From: Symsagittifera roscoffensis
Lineage: Eukaryota; Xenacoelomorpha; Acoela; Convolutidae
Direction of reading: 5' to 3'
NCBI RefSeq assembly: GCF_963678635.1
Contig: NC_087065.1
Coordinates: 64,296,553 to 64,360,552, forward strand
Length of the DNA: 64,000 bases
Part shown: piece after piece, positions 36,921 through 48,655 of the stretch
Layout: each line of letters starts with the position of its first letter
Position numbering within the stretch: the stretch's first letter is position 1
Translations under genes and position numbers: made by a program
Notes under the pieces: model-generated
What the model saw: the letters and a program-made list of their open reading frames with translations, nothing else
Database searches by the model: none
What the model was told of the DNA's origin: nothing

Positions 36921-39900
36921 GATGAAACGGTTAAGATATATAATTTCGTTGCTTGTGCTGTTTGGGCGTAGTATTTTGGACTAATTGTTCCGACTTTCGA
37001 AGGAAACGGAACATTTAAGCTCGGTGTGGTTTTTTCTTCATTCAGTCAATTTTGGTTGATCGACATAATAGTTTTCAACAAATTTTTTTATAACCCATTA
37101 AAGATATCGACTTCCTGATATCGACTATCTGAAATTGAAAAAGATATTTCACCTTTGATTATTTTTGTAAAGTTATGGGGGTTTCAAAAATGCCAAATTG
37201 GCTATGTTGTGGACTAAATTATGCGCTCTTTGAAGAATTTATTCATATTGCTGAGAGCGTAGCGCGAATTATTTATGCGTGGCGAATTATTCCGCACAAC
37301 AAAATCGTTCCAAATTGAATTGAGGCTAGCTAATTGGTCGTATTAATTTCGTACGACTCAACATTTCACACTTTGCTATTGTCCAAAATTTATAGGTTTT
37401 CAATCTTTTTTTTTTGCAGAAAATTATTCGATGTGAATTAAGGGACAGTCCGAACATTCAGGGCTTTTTGTTCCTCTTCAATTTACTTTAATTCCGTGAT
37501 TTCACACGTGGTATTTGGTTAGTTTCAAATGCAACTTTGGCGCAAGTACCGAAAAGTGATAGTGCATTTCTTCGGTTTTGCAATAAACGGAAATTTGTAT
37601 TAGTATTCAATTAAGTCAGCTCCCTTGCGGAGCAAATTGTTCGATACAAGCCATGAAAGGATCGTATGGGCCTCGCCACTATTTATGCGGGGATCAGTGT
37701 TTGCTTCGAGCCATTGCAGGTCGGCGCGGATAAAAAAGTTTATTGGTTCGTCGATTTTTTTGCTACACGGCCTATTGCACTTCAACAGTTACATGTGTAC
37801 ATGATGGAAAAAATTTGTAGCATGCTAATCTACGCACATGCTAACAGGCAGGTCCCGTACTTGTTATGTATGAGCCAAATACATTTTATGGTCTATGGTT
37901 TTGATTAGGTGAAAATTCTTTAAATCAAAATTTTCAAGAAAACTTGTGATTTTTTTGAATCATTTCAACTAACTTTAGTGAGTGTCTCTCTAATTGATCC
38001 CCCAGTGGATGTGACCCCAATGTAGATGACCTCAATCTGACCCCATTTCCTGTACATTCCTAACCTGTACAACCCAGAGGCAAGGGGGGCTAGTTTGATT
38101 GCATCTCTCGCCCGAACCCAGCCCATAGCAATGAAAGAGAGAATAGAGAAGCCTGAAACAAATAAAACGCATTTTCTGAACCGAAGAAGAGACGTTTTAA
38201 CTTTTCTGAAACGAGTAACTAGTTTGTTTCTTATTTAAAAATCAGAAATAAAAATCTTTGGTCTTTATGGTTAGATCTACACCAACAAAAACGGTTTATG
38301 CAAAACTTTAAGTTTGGTTTCAATCGGAAAAAAAAAACAAAAATATGGATTCTGATTCTCCATATTGCTCTCAAATGGAACCTGCAAACAGGCTTGTAGC
38401 ATTACGGTGACCATTCGAATAGCTTTTTTGTGCATTTTTAATAAATAATTTCTGTAATGTACCTGATTAGCGAACGAATTTATTATTTATTATTAGGAAA
38501 CCCAAAAACCCCTTTATTTGTTTTTGTTTATCAAAATTTATAAGACAAATATAAAATTTTTTAGACCACTGAAAACCTGTAAAATTTTGATCAGAATTTA
38601 AAGACATTTAGAATGAAAACTAACCTGTAACGGCCAATATAGAGAAATCAGTTAACAGTTGTATCGAAAAGGTAAACTCAAACTGGTATCTCTATTTTTT
38701 TCAGTTTCTTTTTTAAAGCTGTGAAAATCCCTCATTTTAACAGGCTCAATTAAGAAATCAAGCTGTGTCGGTTTTCACCTCTTTTCCGAAAAAGATGTGA
38801 GATTTGAAGCTTTAATGGACAACATGCAGCTAGTTTCCTGCGACTATTTTCCAAAAAAAACACATAATATTAGCAGAATATTAGAGCCACATGTTGTAGA
38901 GTGCCTAGAATTTTAAATTTGATGCAAGCATACACGTAGTTTTTTTACACGTAGTTTTTTATAAATGAAAGGACACAAATTTTCTTAAAAAAACGGAGGC
39001 TCAAATTTTCTTTTAAAAATCTGATCATTGATGAAAAATGCGGAAAAAAGTTCGCGCTTCTATGATAATGTTTGGCACGAGGGAAATCTGGTGCAATATA
39101 ATGTAGTTTTGCAAGAGTATTCAGGTTTAGTTGAAATAAAATTTTACCCGGCAACAATTGTTGAGTTTTTGGGTTAGCCTCAAAACTGAGGCTCGCTGGC
39201 TTCTGAGAAGTCTTGAAATTTTTTCACGATTTTCAGTCTCAGCTTCTTATAAAACTATGCCGTGTATAGCAGTATAGCAGAATAGTAGAATTTAGTAAAT
39301 TTCAGTGCATCGCTGTAAAAGTGTTATAGAGATTCGTATTTTTTCACCTGAAATAGAAAAAAGGTTTTGAGGACATAACTATTTACCTTTCTAACTATGA
39401 TCTCAAAAAAGGTAACAATTTATGGAATTTAAGCGTTATTCAATTTCAATCGGATTTTGGGGCGTGCAAAAAATATAAAAAAGAAGAGCTCATAAAATTC
39501 AGAGAGCGTGCTTGGAGCAAATGAAATTAATTAATTTATGATAATAAAAATTCCATTATGTGTGAACAGGAATGAATGATGGGTAAATCAAAGCAGAGGC
39601 TCGCTTTTAAAGTTCTTTTTTTTGTTACAAAAAGATGGCCGAAGGTCGCTTTACAGCTGCAGTGTTACTTTGAATACCATCATTTTATTGCACCATTTTG
39701 AAAATAAAAAAATTTGTTTGGACAAGTCTCGCTGTTTCACCACCTGGAAAGGATTCTTTCACCAAAATAAACATTTTTATTGGAAACCGTTTTAAAACCG
39801 ATAAAACTGGCAACGAAGTGTGAGATAAAAGGAAAATTCAGCCAGCGGCATATTTTGTAGAAGAATCAATTTCATGGCAAATGTGAAACAATAATGTCTC

Positions 39901-40889
39901 CGAAACTAAATTCGATGCGAAAGAAAACAGATTTTGCAAAATATTATTTAATCCAAAAAATGAAACGGCTAGATTAATTTTTTTCTTCCTGTTTCTCGTG
40001 TTCCTCCGCCCGAATTGTTTCGCTCAACTCTATCCCAACCATACAATTACAATATCGCAATAAACGATAGACGCCTGGTAAAAAAAAACAACAAAAGGGT
40101 TTTCCGCTTGAAAGCATCTATAAGATGAACGTCATTTTTTAATAGATTCAAACCATTCAAAAACCCGCAAAATATTTTTCTTTAGGTGAAAAAGCATTAA
40201 AATTTCAGTTTTACCAACTTAATTTGCAAACTTATTGAGCCTATTCACGGAAGACTATCGTTCAGCTCTATAGAAGATGAGAAAAATGCTTAACGTTCCA
40301 TAGGAGAAAAAACTGCACAAAAACGGCAAGAGTAGCTTTTTTGGTTCAAATATGAAACCGTAAAACTATAGCGCATTCTTTCTTGTGCTACAATTCAAAC
40401 CATGCAATTTAAATTCGTACAAGTTTTCACCTGGTGATGTCCATTGTAAGCAATCTAAGTCCTTTTCTATAACTTAAAGTCAAAATTAATGCTGTATGAG
40501 TTCCTTATCGTAACTCTTATCAAGCCAAAGTTAATCCTGCAAGCAACGCACCCATCATATTGAAAAACTTCGTTTGTCTCAGTTATACATGCTAAACTGA
40601 GGCTTCCGAAAATAATTAAGACTCTTATTGATAAGTTTGTAATGCTTTATAATTGGATGTTTCACTAAACTAATGTGATTACTTAAAAAAGCAGCTTGTG
40701 CGATTGCATAACAATTTGTGTTAATAATTCTGCCAAAAATTTTGTGACTGCACTTTTGCTTTATTCAAGCTAAAAGCTATTGCAATCACCAAAAAAATTA
40801 TGCTTCAGTCTTCTTAGGAATTCCGATTCACCTAAAAACAAGTCAATTTATAATTATACCGAATTTTGTTTCCAGCAAGACAAATTTAA

Positions 40890-41570
40890 TTTAACAAAAA
40901 ATTGACTTACTCAAATTATCAAACGAATCAATGTCAAATATTTGTCTTTACAGAAAACAACGAATTGATCATAACGCGTGGAGTGCAAAATTATGACTTT
41001 TCAACGAAAAAATTAGATGCCCGAAACGTGATCAAGAAATTAAAAGAACTGACCCAGAGATATACCCGACCCGCGCAGCCGCCAGTGCAGTTTTGACAGT
41101 AACTAATGAATGGGCCACTCAGTTTGCCTTGCCAACTAAAGACAAACTGATTCGAACGGCTGCGAGCACACATAAGCAGCTAGATGTTAAAATGGCACAC
41201 ATCCCCGTTGCGAGAACTTTTGACCTTCCTGAAATGCTTGAAAATCTTTGCGGTATGACTCTGGATCAAATAACCACGAGCGAATCTTTCTGTGCCTTAT
41301 CCTTGAATTTCTTAGTGCCGGAAAAATCATCTTTCTGATTAGCTGATGGAACCATTAGAAAAAATTCCCAAAATGTTCTATCAGCTACAATCAATTCGAG
41401 TTAGTGTTTCTGGTATTGCACCACCTTGGAGTATATTTGTCGGGTTTTTTACGGCTACAACTCAGAGCTACATGAGAAAAATCAGTAAACTGTGTCTCAA
41501 AGTGAACGACGAAACAAACCACAATTCAGTTTTGAGGCAAATCCTTCTGAACTGGCGATTTAGTTGTTAA
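40890..41570 (+). pseudogene. FLYWCH/MULE transposase relic, second copy
   Basis: Three open pieces in different frames follow each other. 40890-41096 has CQIFVFTENNELIITRG then DARNVIKKLKEL, like the end of a FLYWCH finger and the following helix. 41093-41338 has QFALPTKDKLIRTAAS then a VARTFDLPEML stretch, like the MULE linker. 41340-41570 reads ADGTIRK in one frame and IPKMFYQLQSI in the next, matching the 'D-G-T-F-K ... P-x-L-F-Y-Q-L-Y-T-I' start of the MULE catalytic core. The frame breaks between them make it a pseudogene. The similarity appears to stop where the 1-kb duplicated segment begins (41529), so the 3' end has been lost or replaced. Confidence 0.62.
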
Positions 41571-42605
41571 AAATTCGGGGGTGGATGCATTCTTCCCCTC
41601 AGGGAGTTGACCCCATGCCAATCTTGAGGGGGGAGCGCGCCGAAAAAACGCAATTTTCTGGTCAAAAACTTTCAAAAAGTGCCTAAAATCGTTTTTTTTT
41701 GCCTGTCTTTTCAAAATTTAAAATTTTGTTCGACAAAATATTTGAAATTTTTTTGAAAATCCGCCTCCCCCTCGAGAAAATCCTAGATCCGTCCCTGGCT
41801 ACTTTTTTTTCTAAAGGTGCAAAATGCAAAGAACCATGAACTCTTATACGTCGCTCCTCGTCAGTCGTGTATGCTTAACGAGATCCAAGTTAATTCAAGG
41901 CAAAAAAGAGTATAAACGAAAGCCATATCATGTTTTCAAGCCAACTCACCTCTAAAAAACCAAAGCTTTGAAAGCATGAAATTATACCGGCATAACACGT
42001 GACAACCAATCAAGAAGACAAAAGGTCTACTCTTATCGTTATTACGGCAGTTTCATGAACTAATGCCTCGTTTTGTGATCTCAATCCTTCAAATTCCATT
42101 CAAGATTGGTTTTACCGGATTGTTTTCATTCTGAAAAATTGCTCTCAAAAAAAATCTTTCAATTAATTAAACACATTAGTAGCGTTGATTTGACTATGAC
42201 ACTAAAGATGAGTTCTAGAAATGCTTAGCTAAGCTTTTAATTCAATTCAAGGTGAAACTATAGCTCGAGTACGATTAGAGTTAAGCTTTTGGCGCTAAAA
42301 ATACTCATACTTTGAGACAGGACCACACCTACCAAAACAAGCAATTTGTATACCAATTGTCTTTTATCTTTTTTGTAAAGCTGGACAACAAACGCTGGTT
42401 TTTTTTTTCAATTCTGAGTGAGAATAAGCTTTGAATTAAAGCAGATGTAACGTGCATTATAAGAGATTGTCAATAAAAGGGGTTAGTTATAGATTTCAGC
42501 GGCCTAGAACGCTGTCAGAAAAATTGAATGAACGAATTGAGCCAAAAATTTATTGATCCATATGATGGAAAAAAAAGTATCTGATATTTTTATTCGCCAC
42601 TAATA
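41529..42605. repeat. Segmental duplication, copy A
   Basis: From GTTTTGAGGCAA to ATTCGCCACTAATA, this segment is clearly homologous to 46460-47443 in the same orientation with scattered substitutions and small indels. Copy A carries a hAT-like MITE (41577-41797) where copy B has 131 unrelated bases. Confidence 0.9.
41577..41797 (-). mobile_element. hAT-like MITE within copy A
   Basis: Ends CTAGATCCGTCCCTG with GGGGGGAGCGCGCCG and AAAACGCAATTTT blocks of the family. The left terminus is missing, consistent with deletion on insertion or afterwards. Confidence 0.65.
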
Positions 42606-43090
42606 GAACAATAATAATCATAAGAAAAATAATCATAATAATCATAATAATCATAATAGTAATAATCATAATAATCATAATCATAATAAGAATCATAATA
42701 ATCATGAAAATTATAATAATTTTCATTATAATCATAATAATCAAAATAATCATAATAATAATCAAAATCATAAAAAAAAACATAATCATAATGAAAAAAG
42801 TCATAATAATGATCATAATGATAATCATAATAATCATAATAATCATAGCAATCATAATAGTAATAATCATAATAATCATAATCATAATAAGAATCATTAT
42901 AATCATGAAAATTATAATAATTTTCATTATAATCATAATAATCAAAATAATCATAATAATAATCAAAATCATAAAAAAACATAATCATAATAATAATTAT
43001 AATAATAGTCATAATACTAACAATAATAATACTAATCGTAACCATAATCATAATAATATTAAAAATCATAATAATAATTACAATAATGAT
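42606..43090. repeat. ATC/ATA-rich microsatellite with internal duplication
   Basis: Imperfect (AATCAT)n DNA. A block containing the palindrome GAAAATTATAATAATTTTC occurs near 42705 and again near 42907. Long open frames of Ile, Asn, Tyr and Met here are compositional. Confidence 0.88.
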
Positions 43091-43685
43091 AAGTGGAACT
43101 ATTTTTAAAGTTCTGTATCGATTGAACGTGTCTGAAAAATCATGCCCTTTTTTAGTAAAAAAAAAACGGCTAAATAATTGCGGGTATATAAAACTTCCCG
43201 AAAGGTTGCTCGTTCTTGGCTCGGTTTTGCCTTAAAACACAACAACCAAGAAGTTTCTCGAATCAAAATCTCAACAGATTAATCGGCCTTAAATCACCAA
43301 GTAAACTACATATTGATATATACTAAATAAGATAATTTTTGATTTTCTCACGCATTAATATTTTGCAAAAATTTAATATTTTGTATCTGGTAAATTTTGC
43401 AAACAAAAACAAAAATTATAATTGCGACTCCACAAGAAACCTCATCTTTGATTCTAATAAGTACAAATAAATTGTGTTTACACCCTGTTATACGCAAAAT
43501 TTTGAAATTTGTAATTGCAAAAAAAAAGTTTGAGCCCATTAATGATTTTGCGAAAAAAAATTGAGAACTAAAACATTTCATCCTCAATTTTGATAGTTTT
43601 GCTTGAGAAAATTTTTTATATCATACAGCTTTCCAATATGAAATTTGTTTGGGAATAATTTTTCATAGAATCTTTTAACGGAATT

Positions 43686-44061
43686 TGGAACCTGAACCAA
43701 ACTGTATATTATTATTGGTTATAAATTAGATATTTTATCCCTTAAAATATTGAAAACTAACCAATCATACTCCATCTAACTAAAAACCCATTTATTTGTA
43801 AGTGCTGAAACTACTTGTAGTTTCAGCACCAGAGCATTCTGAATTTAACTTACAGCTTAGTTGCCTTTTTCAAGAGACCAACTCGTAAAAAACCAGTATA
43901 CTCTAGATCTATTGAGACTAAGAGATATAAGAGTAAGATTAAGATCGGTATTAGACTAAGAAATTGCACGAATCTATCCGGCCGAAAATAAGATAGCGTG
44001 ACGAGCAGACGGTGTACCTTATCTGAAATTACTCTTTGAGTTAGACATCCGTCCCAACTCA
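43686..44061 (+). repeat. 5' LTR of the non-autonomous element
   Basis: 376 bp, TG...CA ends. It contains a TTTCAGCACCAGAGCATTCT block and a GGCCGAAAATAAGATAGCGT block shared with the two other LTRs in the window. Confidence 0.93.
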
Positions 44062-44063
44062 TC

Positions 44064-44085
44064 TGGTGCGACCATAAGTTTCGAG
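44064..44085 (+). promoter_or_regulatory. Putative tRNA primer-binding site
   Basis: Two bases after the LTR the sequence starts TGGTGCGACC. Its reverse complement ends in ...GGTCGCACCA, and the preceding bases on that strand read CTCGAAA, one mismatch from the universal TTCGAAA tRNA T-loop. This fits priming by the 3' end of a tRNA, which I cannot name. Confidence 0.55.
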
Positions 44086-44182
44086 TAAGACCTGAAGCAA
44101 TAGAATAGTTTAGAACTAACTAAAAATAGATTAGACTTAGACAAAAATCACAAAAACGTTACACGACAATAAATTAATTGAA

Positions 44183-44389
44183 ATGTCTCTACGACTCAAT
44201 AGATCAGAGCCATCATTCCGAACAATACGAGAACTCCCCGGTATTGGAAGAAGACCTCGGACAAGAGACGATATACGACTACAACGGAACTTACCCATAA
44301 GTTTCATAGTCAAACGGCAAAAACCAATACAAACTTGTATATTTAGAGTTTTATTAGCAATGAATTTAAATTTTCATTTGCAGACATAG
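44183..44389 (+). CDS. Short ORF, possible gag N-terminal remnant
   Basis: A 68-codon ATG-started frame begins about 120 nt inside the 5' LTR, where gag would start. The product is Arg-rich (MSLRLNRSEP, GIGRRPRTRDD) with no recognisable domain. It may be a leftover of gag or simply leader RNA. The gag start of the large element lies outside the window, so the two cannot be compared. Confidence 0.25.
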   Translation: MSLRLNRSEPSFRTIRELPGIGRRPRTRDDIRLQRNLPISFIVKRQKPIQTCIFRVLLAMNLNFHLQT

Positions 44390-44748
44390 TACAATTGAAG
44401 AAAATTCTTCACCGATAATTACAGGCGCTAAACCTATTAATGTACAATAACGATTGATAAAAAGATCTCTAATCGTGTCTTTAAATCTGCAGTAAATTGA
44501 AAAGATATGTAAAAAGAATGTTTATTGAAAAATAAAAATAAAAGTTAGTTAGTAAATACACAAATTGTTAGTTATATACAAATCATTTCTTCATCTCAGC
44601 TTCATCACCTAAACATAACAAATAAATCAAAAACCACTAACATCATCAAAAACTAAACCTTTCTATCAATTAAACTTTAAATAACTTTAAAAAGGCCTAT
44701 TCTAATTTTTTCTTTTACCTAAATTAAACCTTTTACACTAAACAGATC

Positions 44749-44840
44749 ATCAAGGCTTTCCTTGGATCTCCATTTCATTTTTATCCCAACTAAATTTTAT
44801 ATCATTAATTTACATCTTGATCATCAAGGCTTATCCTTGG
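44749..44840 (+). repeat. Twin small hairpin motif ATCAAGG-CTTT-CCTTGGAT
   Basis: TCATCAAGGCTTTCCTTGGAT occurs at about 44750, and a variant with CTTAT in the loop at about 44822. A third identical copy lies far away at about 35722. The two halves can pair as a short stem. Confidence 0.5.
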
Positions 44841-45592
44841 ATCAAAAAGAACAATTCTGTTCTCCCCCACACAGTTAGCATAGTGTCTAACGACCTAAAA
44901 CGTCGATTCGCTATCCAACCCTTTCTACGACCCAGGACTAACAGAAGTTTTTCAATAACAATAACCATTCTAATTAGGATAAACAGTGAAGAACTTCGAT
45001 TATTCATCCTTCACTTGATCCCCCCTCTTACCTCACCCAGGATAATACTTAAACTGAGTAAGTTGGAAATAGTATCTAACAAACTACTTGTGGTCTAATT
45101 ATACCTGAGCCTTGTGGATCAATTTACTATTCTCCAACTCTTGAACACAATCATTACCCCTAAGTAAGATTGAGTAAGTTAACACCTTAACTTAGACTAG
45201 CCACGAGAAAGTTACAATCATTCTTCGAAATCGATATATGCTTTTCTCTCCAACCCAAAACACAAGACTCAAGTTAGGCTAACCCGAAAAAATCATAAGA
45301 ACTAATAATTTAGGCATTAAAAATCACTAATCCAAATATTGCATCCGTCATCCTAAATCCTATGTCACTAGATAATTTAGGAAACAAACAAACAATCATA
45401 TTACACAACTGTGAAATAAACAACGAGATATATGATCTCGTAATCACTCCACACAGACAATCAATAGGATATATTAGAACCAAACGTAAACAATCAAACG
45501 AAAAATTGTAAGCAAACAAAGACACAAAGATTTTCAGAACAAAGAAACGCATTCTCCGAAACAGAAATAAGTCAAAGAAACAAAACTCTGTA

Positions 45593-45605
45593 AACCCCGG
45601 ATGGG
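45593..45605 (+). promoter_or_regulatory. Conserved 3' LTR junction / candidate polypurine tract
   Basis: CTCTGTAAA-CCCGGATGGG directly precedes the 3' LTR here and, in inverse orientation, precedes the LTR of the large element (49066-49085). The rest of the two interiors is unrelated. Conservation at this spot fits a plus-strand priming site, although GGATGGG is short for one. Confidence 0.45.
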
Positions 45606-45984
45606 TGGAACCTGATACAAACTGTATATTATTATTGGTTATAAATTAGATTTTCGTCCAATAAAATATTGAAGACTAACCAATCATACTCCATCTAACG
45701 AACAACCCATTTATTTGTAAGTGCTGAAACTACTTGTAATTTCAGCACCAGAGCATTCTGGATTTAACTCACAGCTTAGTTGCCTTTTTCAAGAGACCAA
45801 CTCATAACAAACTAGTATACTCTAGATCTATTGAGACTAAGAGATATAAGAGTAAGATTAAGATCGGTTTTAGACTAAGAAGTTGCACGAATCTATCCGG
45901 CCGAAAATAAGATAGCGTGACGAGCAGACGGTGGGTGCACCTTATCTGAAATTACTCTGTGAGTTAGACATCAGTCCCAACTCA
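45606..45984 (+). repeat. 3' LTR of the non-autonomous element
   Basis: 379 bp, nearly identical to the 5' LTR with a few substitutions and a 4-base insertion (GGTGGGTGCACC versus GGTGTACC). The element has therefore been in place for some time. Confidence 0.93.
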
Positions 45985-45988
45985 AATT

Positions 45989-46459
45989 GTATGGCAAGCC
46001 CTTTTTGGCATGTAGGTCAACGCGGGTGCGAATCATCAGATTCCAAATTAATTTGAAAGCTCTTTTAACATTTAAAAAAAACAAAGTTGTTCTAGGTGTT
46101 CGTTAAACGACAAAGTTTTGAATCAACATTTAAATCAGCATTTCAATCTTAGTCTGTCTGATCGCAAGAAAACCAAATAGCAACCCGTAAAAATTGGGTC
46201 GAGATATAAAAAAAATAAGAAAATTTTGTCGAGTTTTAATTTCATTGCTTTGCTACAGAGACTTCTAACTCATCGAATACTTCTAACTAAACGCTCTAAT
46301 TCAGATCTTGCAACAGAAAAAAGTCGCATCGTAGATAGTGTAGAAGAATTATCAATCACCTACCAAACTGGGACCCATAGTTAAAAATATCAGAAGAATG
46401 CTTTTGTCTATGGAACATCAAAAATTGACATATTACGTTATTTTGACAACTTTTGCCAA
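45989..46459. other. Sequence between LTR element and copy B
   Basis: No gene or repeat recognised. Confidence 0.5.
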
Positions 46460-47443
46460 GTTTTGAGGCAAGTCTTTCTGAACTGGCGATTTAGTTGTTA
46501 GAAATTCGTCTACATTCGAAGAAAAAAACTTGTTCAAATATCGAACTATCCTAAATACTAAGCACATTGCAACAAGTTAGAGACCAAAATGTTACTCATT
46601 ATTTTCTGACAAAAGTAGTTGCTTCACAAAAGCATGCGCTACTTTCTTTTCTAAAAGGTGCAAAATGCAAAGAACGATGAAATCTTATACGTCGTTCCTC
46701 GTCAGTCGTGTATGTTTAACGAGATCCAAGTTATTTCATGGCAAAAAACAGTAAAAGGAAAGCCATATCATCTTTTCATGCCAACTCACCTCTAAAAACC
46801 AAAGCTATGAAAGCATGAAATTATACCGGCATAACACGTGACATTCAATCAAAAAGACAAAAGGTCTACTCTAATCGTTAATACGGCACTTTCATGGTCT
46901 AATGCCTCGTTTTGTGATCTCAATCCTTCAAATTCCATTCAAGATTGGTTTTACCGGATTGTTTTCATCCTGAGAAATTACTGTCAAAAAAATCTTTCAA
47001 TTAATTAAACACATTAGTAGCGTTCATTTGACTATGACACTAAAGGTGAGTTCTAGAAATGCCTAGCTAAGCTTTTAATTCAATTCAAGGTAAAACTATA
47101 GCTCGAGTATGACTAGGGTTAAACTTTTGGCGCTAAAAATACTCATACTTTGAGACAGGACCACACCTACTAAAACAAGTAATTTATTCACCAATTATCT
47201 TAAATCTCTCTCTTGTAAAGCTGGACAACAAACGCTGAATTTTTTTTATTCTGAGTGAAAATAAGCGTTGAATCAAAGCAGATGTAACGTGCATTACAAG
47301 AGAGTGTCATTAAAAGGGGTTAATTATAGATTTCAGGAGCCCAGAACGCTGTCAGAAATTTTAAATGAATTCGGAATTGAATCAAAAAGTTTTGATTCGA
47401 TGAAAAAAATAATAGTATCTGGTATTTCTATTCGCCACTAATA
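46460..47443. repeat. Segmental duplication, copy B
   Basis: Homologous to 41529-42605 (for example CGTCGTTCCTCGTCAGTCGT and CCGGCATAACACGTGACA blocks). It lacks the MITE and the microsatellite of the copy A side. Confidence 0.9.
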
Positions 47444-47832
47444 TGAATGGCAGTTAACTCAGATTGCTGTGTTGTTGGCGGAATAGCACCCAAACCATTT
47501 TTTGAGAAAACGTCAAATCCACTATTTTTTGGCACGTTTTTGAAAACAAATTCGGATTTTTTTTTTTAATTTTACTCAAAAGCTCGATGAGGGTTCAAAT
47601 TCCTAGGGCGCTTTTCCCCTTGATCCGATTTTGAATTTGATCATGTCGAGAAGTTTGAGACTGTGCGCGACAGTCGTGACTCAAGTCGTGATTTCTAACG
47701 ACACAAAAATCAAGGTAGGAGATTGTTAATTGCGTAACTTTAGTCGCGCCTGGTTTTCAGTGTTACCATTTTTTCACGATTAAAACTTTTATTCAAGCAG
47801 CTTCCTTAAAGGCGACCAACATTTTTTTTCAG

Positions 47833-48655
47833 ACGGCTGAAAATTCTCTTGAATGGAATTCAATTCTGGGAAACAGCTACCAAGCGTGTCAAAATGCGAC
47901 ACTGTCCAAAGGAAAAAACGACAGTAATTGCGGTGACCAATTGACACAGGTTGAATCTGTAATTTATTCGTCACCCGATCGCAAAGTCAAAATTACCTTT
48001 ACGGAATTAGATCAAATTCCTGTTGTCGAAAAATGGAGTTTACATGAAGGCCAGACAAAAGACAAGTTAACATTTATCCGAGATAGCCCAAGAATGAACT
48101 TCAATTACTGCAACGTAGACAATTCAAAGAAAAAATCATCTTTTAAATCGAAAATTGATTCAAAATTTGCAAACCGTCCCAATGCTTGCAGCAAAGTAAC
48201 GCTGTTTCCTGATTTTCAAAACTCGCGTTTTTTTCACCCGGGATTTAAACAAAAAGACCTTTTACCAAAAGCCAAGAACAAGCTTTCAGTTGGGTATCGC
48301 TTGCCAGCAATTAATCTTTCGAACACATTCAATTCGATTGGTAGAAATACCGATAATTTAACGAAACTACGCCGTGACTGGAGTAAAAATACAAATCAAA
48401 TTGCTCGCTCAAAGAGGAACAAATCGCGTGATTTCAATTATTCGAGTTCTAAAGAGCAAGAACTGGATTGCAGAAAAAGTTTGTGCAAAGAAAAAATTGC
48501 CCAAGAAAGTGCAAAGCAGCAAAATCAAAATGAAATATGTTCTACGAACAGAATAAAGTATTCAAATTTATGGAAAAACTCCTTGCAAAAAAATCAACAG
48601 CAGCAGAAGGAAAAGCGTGAAAAAATGTCTCGCGACTTTTGGAAAATGTACAATG
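47833..48655 (+). CDS. Unrecognised host exon, open for about 274 codons
   Basis: A pyrimidine tract and acceptor (ATTTTTTTTCAG, ending 47832) precede a frame that stays open without stops to 48660. It starts TAENSLEWNSILGN and ends MSRDFWKMYN. There is no ATG at its start, so it would be an internal exon. The product is rich in Lys, Asn, Ser and Gln and looks disordered, with a Gln/Lys-rich coiled segment near the end. I recognise no family. The frame ends at the LTR of the large element: the host bases AATG followed by the LTR end TGAGT spell a GTGAGT donor. Whether this donor replaced an original one or the exon was cut by the insertion cannot be told from this window. The open frame also extends left to about 47719. 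Confidence 0.5.

Larger units (their letters stand above)
33480..40880. other. Long gene-poor AT-rich stretch
   Basis: No supported gene. Holds one hAT-like MITE (36650-36920), the second copy of the 32.1-kb module (34712-34808), and short degenerate direct repeats at 35530-35650, 36340-36500 and 37140-37215. A few open frames up to 80 codons lack family matches or splice context. Confidence 0.5.
43686..45984 (+). mobile_element. Non-autonomous 2.3-kb LTR retroelement
   Basis: Two direct LTRs (43686-44061 and 45606-45984), both TGGAACC...CAACTCA, enclose 1544 bases. The 4-bp sequence AATT directly flanks both sides (43682-43685 and 45985-45988), so the element is a complete insertion with its target duplication. 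The interior has a primer-binding-site-like start and a 68-codon frame but no protease, RT or integrase. It must have been mobilised in trans. Its LTRs are related to that of the large env-bearing element at 48656-64000, the obvious candidate type of helper. Confidence 0.93.

Noticed and set aside
37600-37908. Overlapping frames of 61 and 80 codons
   Set aside because: Both strands are open at the same place with no family match, so neither can be preferred.
42550-43108. Long Ile/Met/Tyr/Asn frames on both strands
   Set aside because: Product of the ATC/ATA microsatellite with no codon structure.
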